The translations under genes were made by a program, and so were the position numbers. A stretch of DNA of 64,000 nt from Exilibacterium sp. GTDB lineage: Bacteria; Pseudomonadota; Gammaproteobacteria; Pseudomonadales; Cellvibrionaceae. How positions within the stretch are numbered: position 1 is the stretch's first letter; each line of letters starts with the position of its first letter. The notes below the pieces were generated by a model. The model ran no database searches and was not told where the DNA came from. It saw only the letters and a list, made by a program, of their open reading frames with translations. The stretch lies in contig JANQMH010000010.1 in assembly GCA_028280195.1 (NCBI GenBank), positions 1 through 64,000 of the forward strand. Reading direction: 5' to 3'. This document shows positions 34,538 to 44,601 of this stretch, in pieces.

Positions 34538-35674
34538 ATGAAACTCTCCCCTGTTAATCTGCTTGTTATTGCGCTGGCTTTTATGGCCGCGCCGGTCGCT
34601 GCCGAGGATGAGCGGCCGCGCTTTCGCGAGGCGGTGGGTCCGGTCGGGGTGCTGCCTACCGGCCCTTTGAACGCGATTACCGATGTCGAGGGCGTGACGG
34701 TCGGCCATGTCACTCTGATTGAGGGCGAGCGGATTCGCACTGGCGTGACCGCCATTTTGCCGCACGGCGGCAATCTGTATCAGGACAAAACGCCGGCGGG
34801 GTTTTATCGCGCCAACGGTTACGGCAAATTTGCCGGTTCGACGCAGATCGATGAACTGGGGGAAATCGAAACCCCCATCGTCTTGACCAATACCCTGAAC
34901 GTAGCCGAGGGCATGGCCGGCATCATCGAATGGACCCTGGCGCAGCCCGGCAATGAGCTGGTGCGTTCGGTCAATGCGGTGGTGGGTGAAACCAATGACG
35001 GCTATCTCAACGATATTCGCCGCCGCGCCGTCAGCAAGCGCGATGTGATCAACGCCATCAAAGCGGCAAAGCCCGGGCCGGTGGCCGAGGGCAATGTGGG
35101 TGCCGGTACCGGTACCCGCGCCTTCGGCTATAAAGGCGGTATCGGCACCAGTTCGCGCCAGCTGCCGGAGAAACAGGGCGGCTACAGGGTCGGCGTGCTG
35201 GTACAGAGCAATTACGGCAGGCGCCTGATCATTCAGGGCATGGCGGTCGACGAAGCGCTGCAGCGGGCTGACAGCCCGCTGCCGGCGGCCGCCGGCGACG
35301 GTTCGATTATCATCGTGGTGGCGACCGACGCGCCGCTGTCGGACCGCAACCTGGAGCGGCTGGCAAAAAGGGCGGTTATCGGCCTGGCCCGCACCGGCAG
35401 CCATATGCGCAATGGCTCGGGCGATTATGTGATCGCTTTTTCAACCGCGGCAGAGGTGCGCCGTTCGCTGTTGAAGCGCTCGGGGCTCGGCAATTACAAG
35501 GTGCTGTCCAACGCCCGCCAGTCGCCACTTTATCAGGCGGTTGCCGAGGCCACCGAAGAGGCCATCTACAACTCCCTGTTTAAGGCCCGGACGCTGGGCG
35601 GTAAAGACGGTCACCGGCTGCCGGCGCTGCCGGCCGCTGCCGTCGCCGATCTGTTGAAACGGCGCGGAGGCTGA
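34538..35674 (+). CDS. P1 family peptidase (DmpA/aminopeptidase type), exported
   Basis: A 378-residue N-terminal-nucleophile peptidase with a signal peptide (MKLSPVNLLVIALAFMAAPV, mature start near AEDE). Family blocks are present: GVTVGHVTL, LTNTLNVAEG, NAVVGETNDGYLND and EGNVGAGTGTRAFGYKGGIG, followed by the Thr204-Ser-Ser region where members of this family self-cleave and carry the nucleophile. DmpA-like enzymes release N-terminal D- or L-residues or beta-amino acids from peptides. The multiheme cytochrome gene starts 6 bp after its stop, an unusual pairing. Confidence 0.88.
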   Translation: MKLSPVNLLVIALAFMAAPVAAEDERPRFREAVGPVGVLPTGPLNAITDVEGVTVGHVTLIEGERIRTGVTAILPHGGNLYQDKTPAGFYRANGYGKFAGSTQIDELGEIETPIVLTNTLNVAEGMAGIIEWTLAQPGNELVRSVNAVVGETNDGYLNDIRRRAVSKRDVINAIKAAKPGPVAEGNVGAGTGTRAFGYKGGIGTSSRQLPEKQGGYRVGVLVQSNYGRRLIIQGMAVDEALQRADSPLPAAAGDGSIIIVVATDAPLSDRNLERLAKRAVIGLARTGSHMRNGSGDYVIAFSTAAEVRRSLLKRSGLGNYKVLSNARQSPLYQAVAEATEEAIYNSLFKARTLGGKDGHRLPALPAAAVADLLKRRGG

Positions 35675-35680
35675 TTGTTT

Positions 35681-37864
35681 ATGTCGGGCTGCCGCCGTAT
35701 TCCGGCACTGGTATTATGGCTGGCGGCGTGGTGCCCGGCGCCACTTGCCGGGGGCAGTGAATTTGTCGGCAGTGCCCGCTGTGCAGACTGCCACCAGCAA
35801 CAGTACCAGTTGTGGCGCGACTCCCACCACGATCTCGCCATGCAGGTGGCATCGGCGGCGACGGTGCTGGGAGATTTCGGCGATGCCGAGTTCAGCTATT
35901 TCGGCGAACGCTCGCGCTTTTACCGCCGCGACGGCGGTTTCTTTGTCAAAACCCGGGACGGCAGCGGCGAGCAGCGCGAGTTCGAGGTGCTTTACACTTT
36001 CGGCGTCGAGCCCCTGCAACAGTATCTGGTGGCTCTTCCCGGCGGCCGCCTGCAGGCGCTGACCATCGCCTGGGACAGCCGCCCGCGCGCCGAGGGCGGC
36101 CAGCGCTGGTTTCACCTGCAGCCGGACGAGGCCATTGCCCCCGCCGATGAGCTGCATTGGAGCGGCACCTATTTCAACTGGAACAGCCGCTGTGCCGAGT
36201 GCCATTCCACCGGCCTGCAAAAGAACTTTTCCCTGGCGCAAAACCGCTTCGATACTACCTGGGCGGAGATCGACGTGGCCTGCGAGGCCTGTCACGGCGC
36301 CGGCGCCGGGCACCTGGCCTGGGCGGCGCTGCCGGCCGCTGAGCGCAGCGCCGGCGATAAAGGCCTGCGGTCTCTGCGCCGAGCCGGTGTCTGGGAATAT
36401 ATCGATGGCCTGTCCACTGCCAGCTTGAGCAAAACGCCGGCGCAGGCCGCCACTGCAAGTGCCGCCGCCCAGCTCGATAGTTGCGCCCACTGCCACAGCC
36501 GCCGCAACATTACCAGTGCCGATGTGTTCGGCAAGCCGTTTCTCGACCATCACGCGCTGCAGTTGCTGGATCGGGGCATCTATCACGCCGACGGGCAGAT
36601 ACTCGAAGAGGTCTTCGTGTACGGCTCTTTTATCCAGAGCAAAATGTTTCACCAAGGCGTAGTCTGCAGCGACTGTCACGAGCCCCACAGTCTGGCCCTG
36701 CGGCAGCCGGGCAACGCGGTCTGCGGGCAGTGTCACAACCCGGCGGTGTTCGATACGCCCAAGCACCACCACCACCTCGCCGGCGGCGCCGGCGCCGTCT
36801 GTGCCGACTGCCATATGCCGGAGACCACATATATGGTGGTCGACCCGCGGCGCGATCACAGCCTGCGCGTGCCGCGGCCCGATCTCTCCGTGAGCCTGGG
36901 CGTGCCCAATGCCTGCAATCAATGCCATACCGGTAAACCCCCATCCTGGGCGGCAGCTGCGGTGGCGGCCTGGTACCCCGATTCGCGCCTGCGCGGGCCG
37001 CATTTTGGCACTGCGCTGGCGGCCGGTCACTCCGGTGAGCCGCGGGCCGCGGCGCTGCTGGCGCAACTGGCGGCGGCCGATCAGCCGGATATCGCCCGCG
37101 CCACGGCCCTGAGTCTGTTGCAGCACTACCCGGGCCGGCAGTCTCTCGATGCCGCGCTGGCAAGTCTCGGCGACGGCAGCAGCCTGGTCAGGGCAGCGGC
37201 GCTGCAGGCGCTGCAGATGCTGCCGCTGCAGCAGCGCTTTCAGTTCGCCGGCGCGCTGCTCGGCGACAGCTCGGCACGGGTGCGCGCCGAGGCCGGGCGA
37301 CTGCTGGCGGGTGTCCCCACCGAGACGCTCACCGCAGCGCAAAAAAAACGCCTGCAGGCGGCTGTCAAAACGTATGTCGACAGCCTGCTGGTGAACGCCG
37401 ATCTCGCCGACAGTCACCTCAACCTGGCGGCTCTATACCGCCAGCAGGGCCGCTGGCAGCAGGCGCAGGCGGCGCTGCAGACGGCCCTGAAAGTCGATCC
37501 GAGATCGGTGGCGGCGATGGTCAACCTGGCGGACTGGTACCGGCAGACCGGCCGCGATGAGCAGGGCGAAGCGTTGCTGCAGAAGGCGCTGCGCAGCTCG
37601 CCGCACAACCCCCTGGTGCACCATTCCCTGGGGCTGCTGTATGTGCGCCAGAAGCAGCTCCCCAGGGCGCTGCAGCAGTTGCAGAAGGCGGCTGAACTGG
37701 CCCCGCAGATAAGTCGCTATGCCTACGTGTACAGTGTTGCCCTCGATTCCACCGGCGCTACTGCAAAGGCGCTGGAGGTGGCGCAGCAGGCGCTGCAGCG
37801 GCAGCCGGCGGACCCGCAGCTGCGGGCCCTGCAGGCGAGTCTGCAACGCAAACTCGGCCGCTAG
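35681..37864 (+). CDS. Octaheme c-type cytochrome with HEAT-like and TPR repeats
   Basis: A 727-residue exported protein with a signal peptide. Eight CxxCH haem sites are visible: CADCH, CAECH, CEACH, CAHCH, CSDCH, CGQCH, CADCH and CNQCH, all before about residue 425. Alanine/leucine-rich HEAT-like repeats follow (about 440-560), then three or four TPR units (from LADSHLNLAALYRQQGRWQQAQAALQ). Such cytochrome-TPR fusions occur in uncharacterised multihaem families related in layout to cytochrome c554/NrfA-like proteins; no substrate is known. ATG at 35681 was chosen over TTG at 35675. It forms an operon with the P1 peptidase gene. Confidence 0.9.
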   Translation: MSGCRRIPALVLWLAAWCPAPLAGGSEFVGSARCADCHQQQYQLWRDSHHDLAMQVASAATVLGDFGDAEFSYFGERSRFYRRDGGFFVKTRDGSGEQREFEVLYTFGVEPLQQYLVALPGGRLQALTIAWDSRPRAEGGQRWFHLQPDEAIAPADELHWSGTYFNWNSRCAECHSTGLQKNFSLAQNRFDTTWAEIDVACEACHGAGAGHLAWAALPAAERSAGDKGLRSLRRAGVWEYIDGLSTASLSKTPAQAATASAAAQLDSCAHCHSRRNITSADVFGKPFLDHHALQLLDRGIYHADGQILEEVFVYGSFIQSKMFHQGVVCSDCHEPHSLALRQPGNAVCGQCHNPAVFDTPKHHHHLAGGAGAVCADCHMPETTYMVVDPRRDHSLRVPRPDLSVSLGVPNACNQCHTGKPPSWAAAAVAAWYPDSRLRGPHFGTALAAGHSGEPRAAALLAQLAAADQPDIARATALSLLQHYPGRQSLDAALASLGDGSSLVRAAALQALQMLPLQQRFQFAGALLGDSSARVRAEAGRLLAGVPTETLTAAQKKRLQAAVKTYVDSLLVNADLADSHLNLAALYRQQGRWQQAQAALQTALKVDPRSVAAMVNLADWYRQTGRDEQGEALLQKALRSSPHNPLVHHSLGLLYVRQKQLPRALQQLQKAAELAPQISRYAYVYSVALDSTGATAKALEVAQQALQRQPADPQLRALQASLQRKLGR

Positions 37865-37893
37865 CCCGCCGCGCTGGGGCAGTGGCGATATTA

Positions 37894-37923
37894 TTGATCT
37901 TGCGGTAAAACTCTTGCTATAAT
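37894..37923 (+). promoter_or_regulatory. Sigma70-type promoter upstream of the rimP block
   Basis: TTGATC (37894-37899) and TATAAT (37918-37923) are separated by 18 bp, with TGC directly before the -10 (extended -10). Transcription should begin near 37930, about 440 bp ahead of rimP. Confidence 0.75.
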
Positions 37924-37929
37924 TGCGCG

Positions 37930-38220
37930 CCTCGACAGGGCGGGCTCCCTCGGGATCCGTTGCAGACGACAGTTGTAAGGCAAGCATAAGGCAGGCAATT
38001 GTAACCAGACAATTGTCGGCGACGGTACAGACAGCGCCCCTGCAGCAGAGACAGACAGCGTGTATATCGACCGCATGATTGCAGCTCTGAACACTTCCTT
38101 TGCATGGTCAGAGCAGGCAAGGCAGCATGTCAAAGGCGATATAAGGCTGTAAGTGGTAGTCAGTCGAATTCTTGTGCCGATTCAGGCACCGCCGAGAAGC
38201 CCCTGTACCAGGGGCTTTTT
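37930..38220 (+). ncRNA. Candidate approximately 290-nt transcript or attenuated leader ahead of rimP
   Basis: It is defined by a strong promoter at 37894-37923 and a perfect intrinsic terminator at 38197-38220. An internal palindrome CAATTGT-AACCAG-ACAATTG is present near 38000. In many gammaproteobacteria a tRNA gene occupies this place before rimP, but no cloverleaf or T-loop GTTCRAAT is found here, and no plausible coding frame. It may be a stand-alone small RNA or the first part of the operon leader. Boundaries are predictions. Confidence 0.45.
38197..38220 (+). terminator. Intrinsic terminator T1
   Basis: AAGCCCCTG and CAGGGGCTT form a perfect 9-bp stem around TAC, followed by TTTTT. 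It lies between the promoter and rimP, so full-length operon transcripts must read through it or start later. Confidence 0.9.
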
Positions 38221-38293
38221 CGTATACGACAGCTTTTTGCACCGCTGCAAGGTGTCGTCACAGTAGCCGCAGGGGCCTGCGGCGGTAGTTGGG

Positions 38294-38317
38294 AAATGGG
38301 CTATGTGCCCATTTTTT
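38294..38317 (+). terminator. Terminator-like hairpin in rimP leader
   Basis: AAATGGGC, a TATGT loop and GCCCATTT form a stem followed by TTT, 55 bp before rimP. A T-tailed hairpin in this position is characteristic of rimP leaders in gammaproteobacteria and suggests attenuation control of the operon. Confidence 0.75.
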
Positions 38318-38371
38318 GTTTGTCAATCAAGTGCTTGCACGCCGGCGGCGGCAAGCGGTAGCAGTGAGGCC

Positions 38372-38827
38372 ATGGCGTCGAAACCGGAGCAACTGAAAGC
38401 GCTGCTGGCGCCGACCGTGGAGGCGCTGGGGTGCGAGCTGTGGGGGCTGGAATATATGTCCCAGGGCAAGCACAGCACCTTGAGAGTCTATATCGATGCC
38501 GAGGGTGGCGTCAGTCTGCAGGACTGCGAACGGGTCAGCCGCCAGCTCAGCAGCGTGCTGGATGTGGAGGACCCCATTCACGGTGAGTACTCGCTGGAGG
38601 TATCGTCACCGGGTATGGACCGGCCGCTGTATACACTGGAACAGTTTGCCCGCCACACCGGCGAGCAGGTCAGTGTCAGGCTGCGCGTGCCGTTTGACGG
38701 CAGGCGCAAATTCAGCGGCCTGCTGCGCGCTGTTGAAGATGATGAGATTGTGGTGGTAGTGGATGAACACGAGTATCTGCTGCCGTTGGAGGCGATTGAC
38801 CGGGCCAATATCATTCCCCGGTTTTAA
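38372..38827 (+). CDS. rimP: Ribosome maturation factor RimP
   Basis: A 151-residue protein, close to E. coli RimP (150). The N-terminal alpha/beta domain reads [18 protein letters not shown] and [21 protein letters not shown]. The family marker [19 protein letters not shown] follows in the middle, and the C-terminal SH3-like barrel ends near LEAIDRANI. RimP assists 30S maturation. ATG at 38372 matches the family start; a longer frame into the leader lacks support. First gene of the rimP-nusA-infB block. Confidence 0.96.
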   Translation: MASKPEQLKALLAPTVEALGCELWGLEYMSQGKHSTLRVYIDAEGGVSLQDCERVSRQLSSVLDVEDPIHGEYSLEVSSPGMDRPLYTLEQFARHTGEQVSVRLRVPFDGRRKFSGLLRAVEDDEIVVVVDEHEYLLPLEAIDRANIIPRF

Positions 38828-38857
38828 ACTCGGGTGGGAGTTGAACGAGGCACACGA

Positions 38858-40354
38858 ATGAACAAAGAAATCCTGCTGGTTGCCGATGCGGTATCCAACG
38901 AAAAAGGTGTGGATCGCGAGGTTATCTTCGAAGCCATCGAACTGGCCCTGGCGACGGCGACCAAGAAGCGCTACGACGAAGATGCCGATATCTATGTGGT
39001 CATCGACCGCAAGTCCGGCGACTACGAATCGTTCCGCCGCTGGGAGGTGGTGGACGACGATACCCTGGCGGCGCTCGGCACCCAGTTCACACTGGAGGAG
39101 GCCCACGAAAAAGATGTCAATCTGAGCGCCGGTGAAGTCTACAGCGAGCAGGTGGAGAATATCGAATTCGGCCGCATCGCGGCGCAGACCGCCAAACAGG
39201 TGATCGTGCAGAAAGTGCGCGAGGCCGAGCGGGCGCAGGTGGTGGAGGAATACCGCGACCGGGTCGGCGACCTGATCAGCGGCACGGTAAAAAAAGTGAC
39301 GCGCGATAATATTATTGTGGACCTGGGTAACAATGCCGAGGGGCTGCTGCCACGCGATCAACTGGTGGGGCGCGAGGTATTCCGTATGGGTGACCGCGTC
39401 AGGGCACTGCTGCTGGAAGTGCGCCCGGAGGCGCGCGGGCCGCAGCTCTACCTGAGCCGCTCGTGCCCGGAAATGCTGATCGAGCTGTTCAAAATCGAGG
39501 TGCCCGAAATTGCCGAAGAGGTGATCGAGCTGAAGGGCGCCGCGCGCGACCCCGGTTCGCGTGCCAAGATTGCCGTCACCACCAACGACGGCCGTATCGA
39601 CCCGGTGGGCGCCTGTGTGGGCATGCGCGGCTCGCGCGTGCAGGCTGTCTCCAACGAACTCGGCAACGAGCGGATCGATATCGTGCTGTGGGACGACAAC
39701 CCGGCACAGTTCGTCATCAATGCCATGGCGCCGGCTGAAATCGAGTCGATCGTGGTGGACGAGGATGCCGCTTCCATGGACGTGGCGGTCAGTGAGGATA
39801 ACCTGGCCATGGCTATCGGTCGCAGCGGCCAGAACGTGCGTCTGGCCAGCGAGTTGACCGGCTGGGATATCAATGTCATGGGCCTGGACGAGTGGCAGTC
39901 GAAGCAGGAAGAGGAAGCCGGCAACTATGTCGAGGTGTTCATGGCGGCGCTGGATGTGGATGAGGATGTTGCCGCCGTGCTGGTAGACGAGGGTTTTACC
40001 TCGCTCGAGGAAGTGGCCTATGTGCCGCTGGAGGAAATGCTGGGCATCGAGGGTTTCGACGAGGAGATTGCCGGTGAACTTCGCGCCCGCGCCAAAGATG
40101 CGCTGCTGACCCAGGCGCTGGCCTCCGAAGAACAACTGGAAAATGCCGAACCGGCAGAGGATCTGCTGACCATGGAGGGCATGGACAAGCACCTGGCCTA
40201 TTTGCTGGCCAGTCGCGGCGTTATCAGCATGGAAGATCTGGCCGAGCAGTCTGTCGACGAGTTGCTGGACATCGAAGGGCTGGACGAAGAGCGAGCCGCG
40301 GCGCTGATCATGAAAGCGCGTGAGCCCTGGTTTGCCGATGCCCAGGGGGAATAG
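38858..40354 (+). CDS. nusA: Transcription termination/antitermination factor NusA
   Basis: A 498-residue protein with the full proteobacterial layout: N-terminal RNA-polymerase domain (1-130), S1 domain (about 135-200, [18 protein letters not shown]), two KH domains ([34 protein letters not shown]) and two acidic helix-hairpin-helix repeats at the C-terminus ([30 protein letters not shown]). Start ATG at 38858 gives [18 protein letters not shown], the usual N-terminus. It begins 30 bp after rimP. Confidence 0.97.
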   Translation: MNKEILLVADAVSNEKGVDREVIFEAIELALATATKKRYDEDADIYVVIDRKSGDYESFRRWEVVDDDTLAALGTQFTLEEAHEKDVNLSAGEVYSEQVENIEFGRIAAQTAKQVIVQKVREAERAQVVEEYRDRVGDLISGTVKKVTRDNIIVDLGNNAEGLLPRDQLVGREVFRMGDRVRALLLEVRPEARGPQLYLSRSCPEMLIELFKIEVPEIAEEVIELKGAARDPGSRAKIAVTTNDGRIDPVGACVGMRGSRVQAVSNELGNERIDIVLWDDNPAQFVINAMAPAEIESIVVDEDAASMDVAVSEDNLAMAIGRSGQNVRLASELTGWDINVMGLDEWQSKQEEEAGNYVEVFMAALDVDEDVAAVLVDEGFTSLEEVAYVPLEEMLGIEGFDEEIAGELRARAKDALLTQALASEEQLENAEPAEDLLTMEGMDKHLAYLLASRGVISMEDLAEQSVDELLDIEGLDEERAAALIMKAREPWFADAQGE

Positions 40355-40404
40355 GCGGCAGGCCTGAAGCCCGGTTTTGGATGCTTAAATACTGAGGAAA
40401 GAGA

Positions 40405-43002
40405 ATGGCAGAAGTAACAGTAAGCGAACTCGCCAAGTCGGTGGGGGCCTCGGTTGAGCGGCTGCTGAAACAAATGAAAGAGGCCGGGCTGTCGCACCAG
40501 TCGGCCGAAGCGCTGGTGTCCGACTCGGAAAAGCAGAAACTGCTGACGTTTTTGAAGACCAGCCACGGTGAAAGCTCGACCGCGCCGAAAAAAATCACTC
40601 TCAAGCGCAAGACTACCACTACCCTGAAGACCGGCAGTGGCAGCGGCCGCAAGACGGTCAACGTCGAAGTGCGCAAGAAGCGCACCTATGTCAAGCGCGA
40701 CCCCGCTGAGGTGAAGTCCGCCGCCCAGGCACTGGTCGAAGAAGTTACCGCGCCGGTAGCGGAGGCCGTCGAAACCGTGTCCGCCACGCCGCTGGTGGAT
40801 GACGCCGAGGTCAAGCGCCAGGCGGCGCTGGAAGCGCGCCGCAAGGCCGAAGAGGAGGCGCGGCTGGCCGAGGCCGAGGCCGCCAAGGCTCGCGAGGCAG
40901 AGAAGAAGGAAGGCGCCAAGCCGGCGCAGGAACCCGCCAAGAGCGAGGAACAGTTGCGCGCCGAAGCCGAGGCCCTGGCCTTGAAGGCGCAGCAGGAAGA
41001 GGAAAAAGGCAAGCACGGCAAGAAAAAGGTCAAACACGGCGAAGCGGAAGAAGACGAAATGGATGGCAAGGCGCGGCCGCGCAAAGCCGCCCGCAAAGCC
41101 GGCCCGAAAAAGACCAGCAAGGTCACGCTGCTGGATATCGATGACGAATTTGTCGAAGAGGACGCACCCGCCACGCCGCGCAAGAAAGGGCCCAGGCCTT
41201 CGCTCAAGCTGGCGGTCAACAAACACGGTTTCAAGAGACCTACCGGAAAAATTGTGCACGAAGTAGAAATACCAGAAAACATTGTGGTGTCTGAACTGGC
41301 GCAGCGAATGAGCGTCAAGTCCGGCGAGGTGATCAAGCAGCTGATGAAGCTCGGTACCATGGCCACCATCAACCAGGCCATCGATCAGGAAACGGCGCAG
41401 CTGGTGGTGGAAGAAATGGGCCACACCTATCGCCTGCTCAGCGATAACGCCGTCGAGCAGGCGCTGGAGGAAGCGCTGGAGATCGAGGGCGAGCAGGTAT
41501 CGCGGGCGCCGGTAGTGACCGTGATGGGCCACGTCGACCACGGCAAGACCTCGCTGCTGGATTATATTCGCAAGGCCAAAGTCGCCTCCGGCGAGGCTGG
41601 CGGCATCACCCAGCACATCGGCGCCTACCGCGTGCGCACCGGGCAGGGTGAGATCACTTTTCTCGACACGCCCGGCCACGCCGCCTTTACCGCCATGCGC
41701 GCCCGCGGCGCCCAGTTGACCGATGTGGTGATTCTGGTAGTGGCCGCCGATGACGGGGTGATGCCGCAGACCGAAGAAGCGGTACAACACGCCCGTGCCG
41801 CCGGCGTGCCGCTGGTGGTGGCGATCAACAAGTGCGATAAGGAAGCCGCCGATCCCGACCGGGTCAAAAACGAACTGGCGGCCAAGGACGTGATTCCCGA
41901 GGATTGGGGCGGTGATACCCAGTTTATCAATGTCTCGGCCCATACCGGTGACGGTATCGACGAGTTGCTGGAGGCGGTATCGCTGCAGGCGGAACTGCTC
42001 GAACTGTCAGCGGTAAAAGACGCGCCGGCCAAGGGCGTGGTGGTGGAGTCGCGGGTCGACAAGGGCCGCGGCGTGGTGGCTACCATCCTGGTGCAGTCCG
42101 GTACTCTCAACCGCGGCGATATTCTGCTCGCCGGTGAGAGCTTCGGGCGCCTGCGTGCCATGACCAACGAACTCGGCCAGCAGGTCGGCGAGGCCGGGTC
42201 CTCCACCCCGGTGGAAATACTCGGGCTCGACTCGGCGCCGGACGCCGGCGATGAGTTTGTGGTGGTGCCCGACGAGCGCAAGGCCCGTGAAGTGGCGCAA
42301 TTCCGCGCGGAAAAATCCCGCCAGGAGAAACTGCAGCGGCAGCAGGCGGCCAAGCTGGAAAACATGTTTGCCGGCATCGGTGAGGACGAGCAGAAAATTC
42401 TGCCGGTGGTATTGAAAGCCGATGTGCGCGGCTCGCTGGAAGCCATCCAGTCGGCGCTGGCGGACATGGGCAATGCGGAGGTGCAGGTCAACGTGGTGTC
42501 CTCGGGCATCGGCGGCATCACCGAAAACGACATCAACCTGGCGCTCACCTCCGGCGCCATTGTGCTCGGCTTCAACGTGCGTGCCGATGCCTCGGCGCGC
42601 AAGCTGGCGGAAAACGAGACCGTCGAAGTGCGTTACTACAGCATCATTTACCAGCTGCTCGACGAGGTCAAACAGGCCCTGGGCGGCATGCTGGAACCGG
42701 AGCGGGTCGAGGAAATCGTCGGTATTGCCGATGTGCGCGATGTCTTCCGCTCGCCCAAGTTCGGCCAGGTGGCCGGCTGTATGGTGATCGAAGGCACGGT
42801 CTACCGCAGCAAGCCGATTCGCGTGCTGCGCGACAATGTGGTGATTTTCGAGGGTGAACTGGAATCCCTGCGCCGCTTCAAGGACGACGTCAACGAGGTT
42901 CGCAATGGCACGGAATGCGGTATCGGTGTTAAAAACTACGATGTCAAGATCGGCGATCAGATTGAAGTCTTCGATGTCAAGGAAGTGGCGCGCGAGCTTT
43001 AA
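40405..43002 (+). CDS. infB: Translation initiation factor IF-2
   Basis: An 865-residue GTPase. Two IF2-N modules ([20 protein letters not shown] at the start and [20 protein letters not shown] near 290) flank a long Lys/Glu/Ala-rich linker. The GTPase follows with GHVDHGKTS (about 374-382), DTPGHAAF and NKCDK. The C-terminal domains bind initiator tRNA. It delivers fMet-tRNA to the 30S subunit. ATG at 40405 follows TGAGGAAAGAG. An alternative internal start producing a short isoform is common in the family but not resolved here. Confidence 0.97.
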   Translation: MAEVTVSELAKSVGASVERLLKQMKEAGLSHQSAEALVSDSEKQKLLTFLKTSHGESSTAPKKITLKRKTTTTLKTGSGSGRKTVNVEVRKKRTYVKRDPAEVKSAAQALVEEVTAPVAEAVETVSATPLVDDAEVKRQAALEARRKAEEEARLAEAEAAKAREAEKKEGAKPAQEPAKSEEQLRAEAEALALKAQQEEEKGKHGKKKVKHGEAEEDEMDGKARPRKAARKAGPKKTSKVTLLDIDDEFVEEDAPATPRKKGPRPSLKLAVNKHGFKRPTGKIVHEVEIPENIVVSELAQRMSVKSGEVIKQLMKLGTMATINQAIDQETAQLVVEEMGHTYRLLSDNAVEQALEEALEIEGEQVSRAPVVTVMGHVDHGKTSLLDYIRKAKVASGEAGGITQHIGAYRVRTGQGEITFLDTPGHAAFTAMRARGAQLTDVVILVVAADDGVMPQTEEAVQHARAAGVPLVVAINKCDKEAADPDRVKNELAAKDVIPEDWGGDTQFINVSAHTGDGIDELLEAVSLQAELLELSAVKDAPAKGVVVESRVDKGRGVVATILVQSGTLNRGDILLAGESFGRLRAMTNELGQQVGEAGSSTPVEILGLDSAPDAGDEFVVVPDERKAREVAQFRAEKSRQEKLQRQQAAKLENMFAGIGEDEQKILPVVLKADVRGSLEAIQSALADMGNAEVQVNVVSSGIGGITENDINLALTSGAIVLGFNVRADASARKLAENETVEVRYYSIIYQLLDEVKQALGGMLEPERVEEIVGIADVRDVFRSPKFGQVAGCMVIEGTVYRSKPIRVLRDNVVIFEGELESLRRFKDDVNEVRNGTECGIGVKNYDVKIGDQIEVFDVKEVAREL

Positions 43003-43013
43003 ACAGCTGGTGT

Positions 43014-43054
43014 GGTAGAGGTGGCAGGGCAGCATTGGCAGGGTAGAGGTGGCA
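43014..43054 (+). repeat. Duplicated 13-mer with ribosome-site sequence before rbfA
   Basis: GGTAGAGGTGGCA occurs at 43014-43026 and again at 43042-43054, period 28. Both carry an AGAGG ribosome-site-like core; the second is placed correctly for the rbfA GTG. Confidence 0.9.
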
Positions 43055-43059
43055 AATAG

Positions 43060-43470
43060 GTGGCCAGAGAATTTAGCCGTACTGATCGCGTGGCCGATGC
43101 GGTACAGAGAATTTTGGCGCAGTTGATCCAGTTTGAGGTGCGCGACCCGCGCGTCGGCATGGTCAATATCAACGACGTGGAAGTGAGTCGCGACCTGGCC
43201 CAGGCCAAGGTATTCGTGACCTTTGTCGGCCGCGATACCGAGGCGGAGTGCGAACAGGGCGCCGCCGCGCTCAACAAGGCTGCCGGCTTTCTGCGCAGTC
43301 AACTGGCCCGCGAGCTGAGCATGCGCACCACGCCGCGGCTGCAGTTCGTCTACGACAAGACCGCCGCGCGCGGCCAGGCCCTGTCGAGCCTGATAGACCG
43401 CGCCGTGGCCGAGGACCGCGCCCAGCAGGCCCCCGCCGACGCGACTGAGGACGGCGGCGAGCAGCGTTAG
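43060..43470 (+). CDS. rbfA: Ribosome-binding factor A
   Basis: A 136-residue KH-fold protein that binds the 30S subunit during late maturation and cold adaptation. The family start MAREFSRTDRVADAVQRILAQ follows the GTG at 43060, then VRDPRVGMVNINDVEVSRDL and a C-terminal RTTPRLQFVYD segment. The tail is acidic. It lies between infB and truB in the standard order. The ribosome site lies in a small 13-bp duplication. Confidence 0.95.
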   Translation: MAREFSRTDRVADAVQRILAQLIQFEVRDPRVGMVNINDVEVSRDLAQAKVFVTFVGRDTEAECEQGAAALNKAAGFLRSQLARELSMRTTPRLQFVYDKTAARGQALSSLIDRAVAEDRAQQAPADATEDGGEQR

Positions 43471-43543
43471 CCGCGCCGACAACTAGCCGCAGCAATAAAA
43501 TGTCGAGAAGATACGACTAAAAAGGATAGATAGAGGGAGAGCA

Positions 43544-44503
43544 GTGGCTCGACGTAAACGCGCTTTCGGCCGGCCGCTCGACGGTGTGCTGATATTGAAC
43601 AAGGCGTCCGGGATGACCTCCAACGCCGCCCTGCAACAGGCCAAGCGGCTGTTTTTTGCGGCCAAAGCCGGGCACACCGGCAGTCTCGACCCGCTGGCCA
43701 CCGGCGTGCTGCCGCTGTGTTTTGGCGAGGCGACCAAGTTTTCGCAGTTTTTGCTGGAGGCGGATAAGCGCTACCGCAGCACATTTCGCTTCGGCGTGAC
43801 CACCACCACCGGCGATGCCGATGGCGAGGTGTTGAGTGAGATGCCGGCCGGCATCCTCAAACCGGCCCAGGTGGAGGCGGCGCTGGCGCAGTTCGAGGGC
43901 GATATCTGGCAGGTACCGTCGATGTATTCGGCCCTCAAGCACAATGGCGAGCCGCTCTACAAGCTGGCCCGCGAGGGCCGGCAGGTGGAGCGCCAGGCGC
44001 GGCAGGTGAGCGTCTACAGTATCGAGCCGCTGGCCTTTCGCGCCGGTGCGCGGGCCGAGCTGGAGGTGGAAATTCACTGCAGCAAGGGCACCTATGTGCG
44101 CACCATCGCCGAGGACCTGGGGCGTGAACTCGGCTGCGGCGCTTACGTCACGCAACTGCACCGGGTGGCCGCCGGTCCCTTTGACGAAACCGAAGCGCTG
44201 AGCCTGGAGCAACTGACGCGCGAGCGCGGCGACGGCAGGGCCGAGGTACTGGACCACCACCTGCTGCCGGTAGATGCGCCGGTCAGCGACTTGAGCAGTG
44301 TCACCCTGCCCGACACCACCGGCTTTTATTTCCGCCAGGGCCAGCCGGTAATGGACTCCCAGGTCTATCGCGCCGGCGCCGAAGGTGATATGGTGCGCGT
44401 TTTGCTGCAGAACGGCGAATTTCTCGGCGTAGGGGAAATCACCGACGACGGTAGAGTCGCCCCCAAACGCCTGACAACCCAATCACTAACCACTAGTCAC
44501 TAG
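43544..44503 (+). CDS. truB: tRNA pseudouridine(55) synthase TruB
   Basis: A 319-residue enzyme making pseudouridine 55 in the T loop of tRNAs. The catalytic block GHTGSLDPLATG holds Asp49. Other family segments are KRYRSTFRFGVTTTTGDADG and SKGTYVRTIAEDLG. The C-terminal PUA-like domain covers about 250-310. GTG at 43544 follows GAGGGAG. The last about ten codons (LTTQSLTTSH) lie in a CTAGTCACTAG repeat, so the C-terminal tail appears to come from repeat sequence rather than family sequence. Confidence 0.96.
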   Translation: MARRKRAFGRPLDGVLILNKASGMTSNAALQQAKRLFFAAKAGHTGSLDPLATGVLPLCFGEATKFSQFLLEADKRYRSTFRFGVTTTTGDADGEVLSEMPAGILKPAQVEAALAQFEGDIWQVPSMYSALKHNGEPLYKLAREGRQVERQARQVSVYSIEPLAFRAGARAELEVEIHCSKGTYVRTIAEDLGRELGCGAYVTQLHRVAAGPFDETEALSLEQLTRERGDGRAEVLDHHLLPVDAPVSDLSSVTLPDTTGFYFRQGQPVMDSQVYRAGAEGDMVRVLLQNGEFLGVGEITDDGRVAPKRLTTQSLTTSH

Positions 44504-44530
44504 AGACTAGCAACTAGTGACTGGTAACTG
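44483..44530. repeat. CTAGTCACTAG repeat block overlapping the truB stop
   Basis: The words CACTAGTCACTAG, GACTAGCAACTAG and TGACTGGTAACTG follow each other and are partly self-complementary. CTAGTCACTAG (44493-44503) supplies the truB stop codon and matches CTAGTCGCTAG at 22793-22803. Confidence 0.7.
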
Positions 44531-44601
44531 ACCTAGCACGCCTGTAAATATGCGCGGGCGCCGCTGAATCCATTAACCGCATATTGAATGAGGAAATAAC
44601 C

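Noticed and set aside
37930-38197. tRNA gene before rimP
   Set aside because: The expected position was inspected, but there is no T-loop GTTCRAAT, no acceptor stem pairing and no CCA end.
38606-40192. Open frame of about 528 codons opposite nusA
   Set aside because: NusA is complete with S1 and KH motifs. The antisense product is low-complexity His/Gln/Val-rich sequence.
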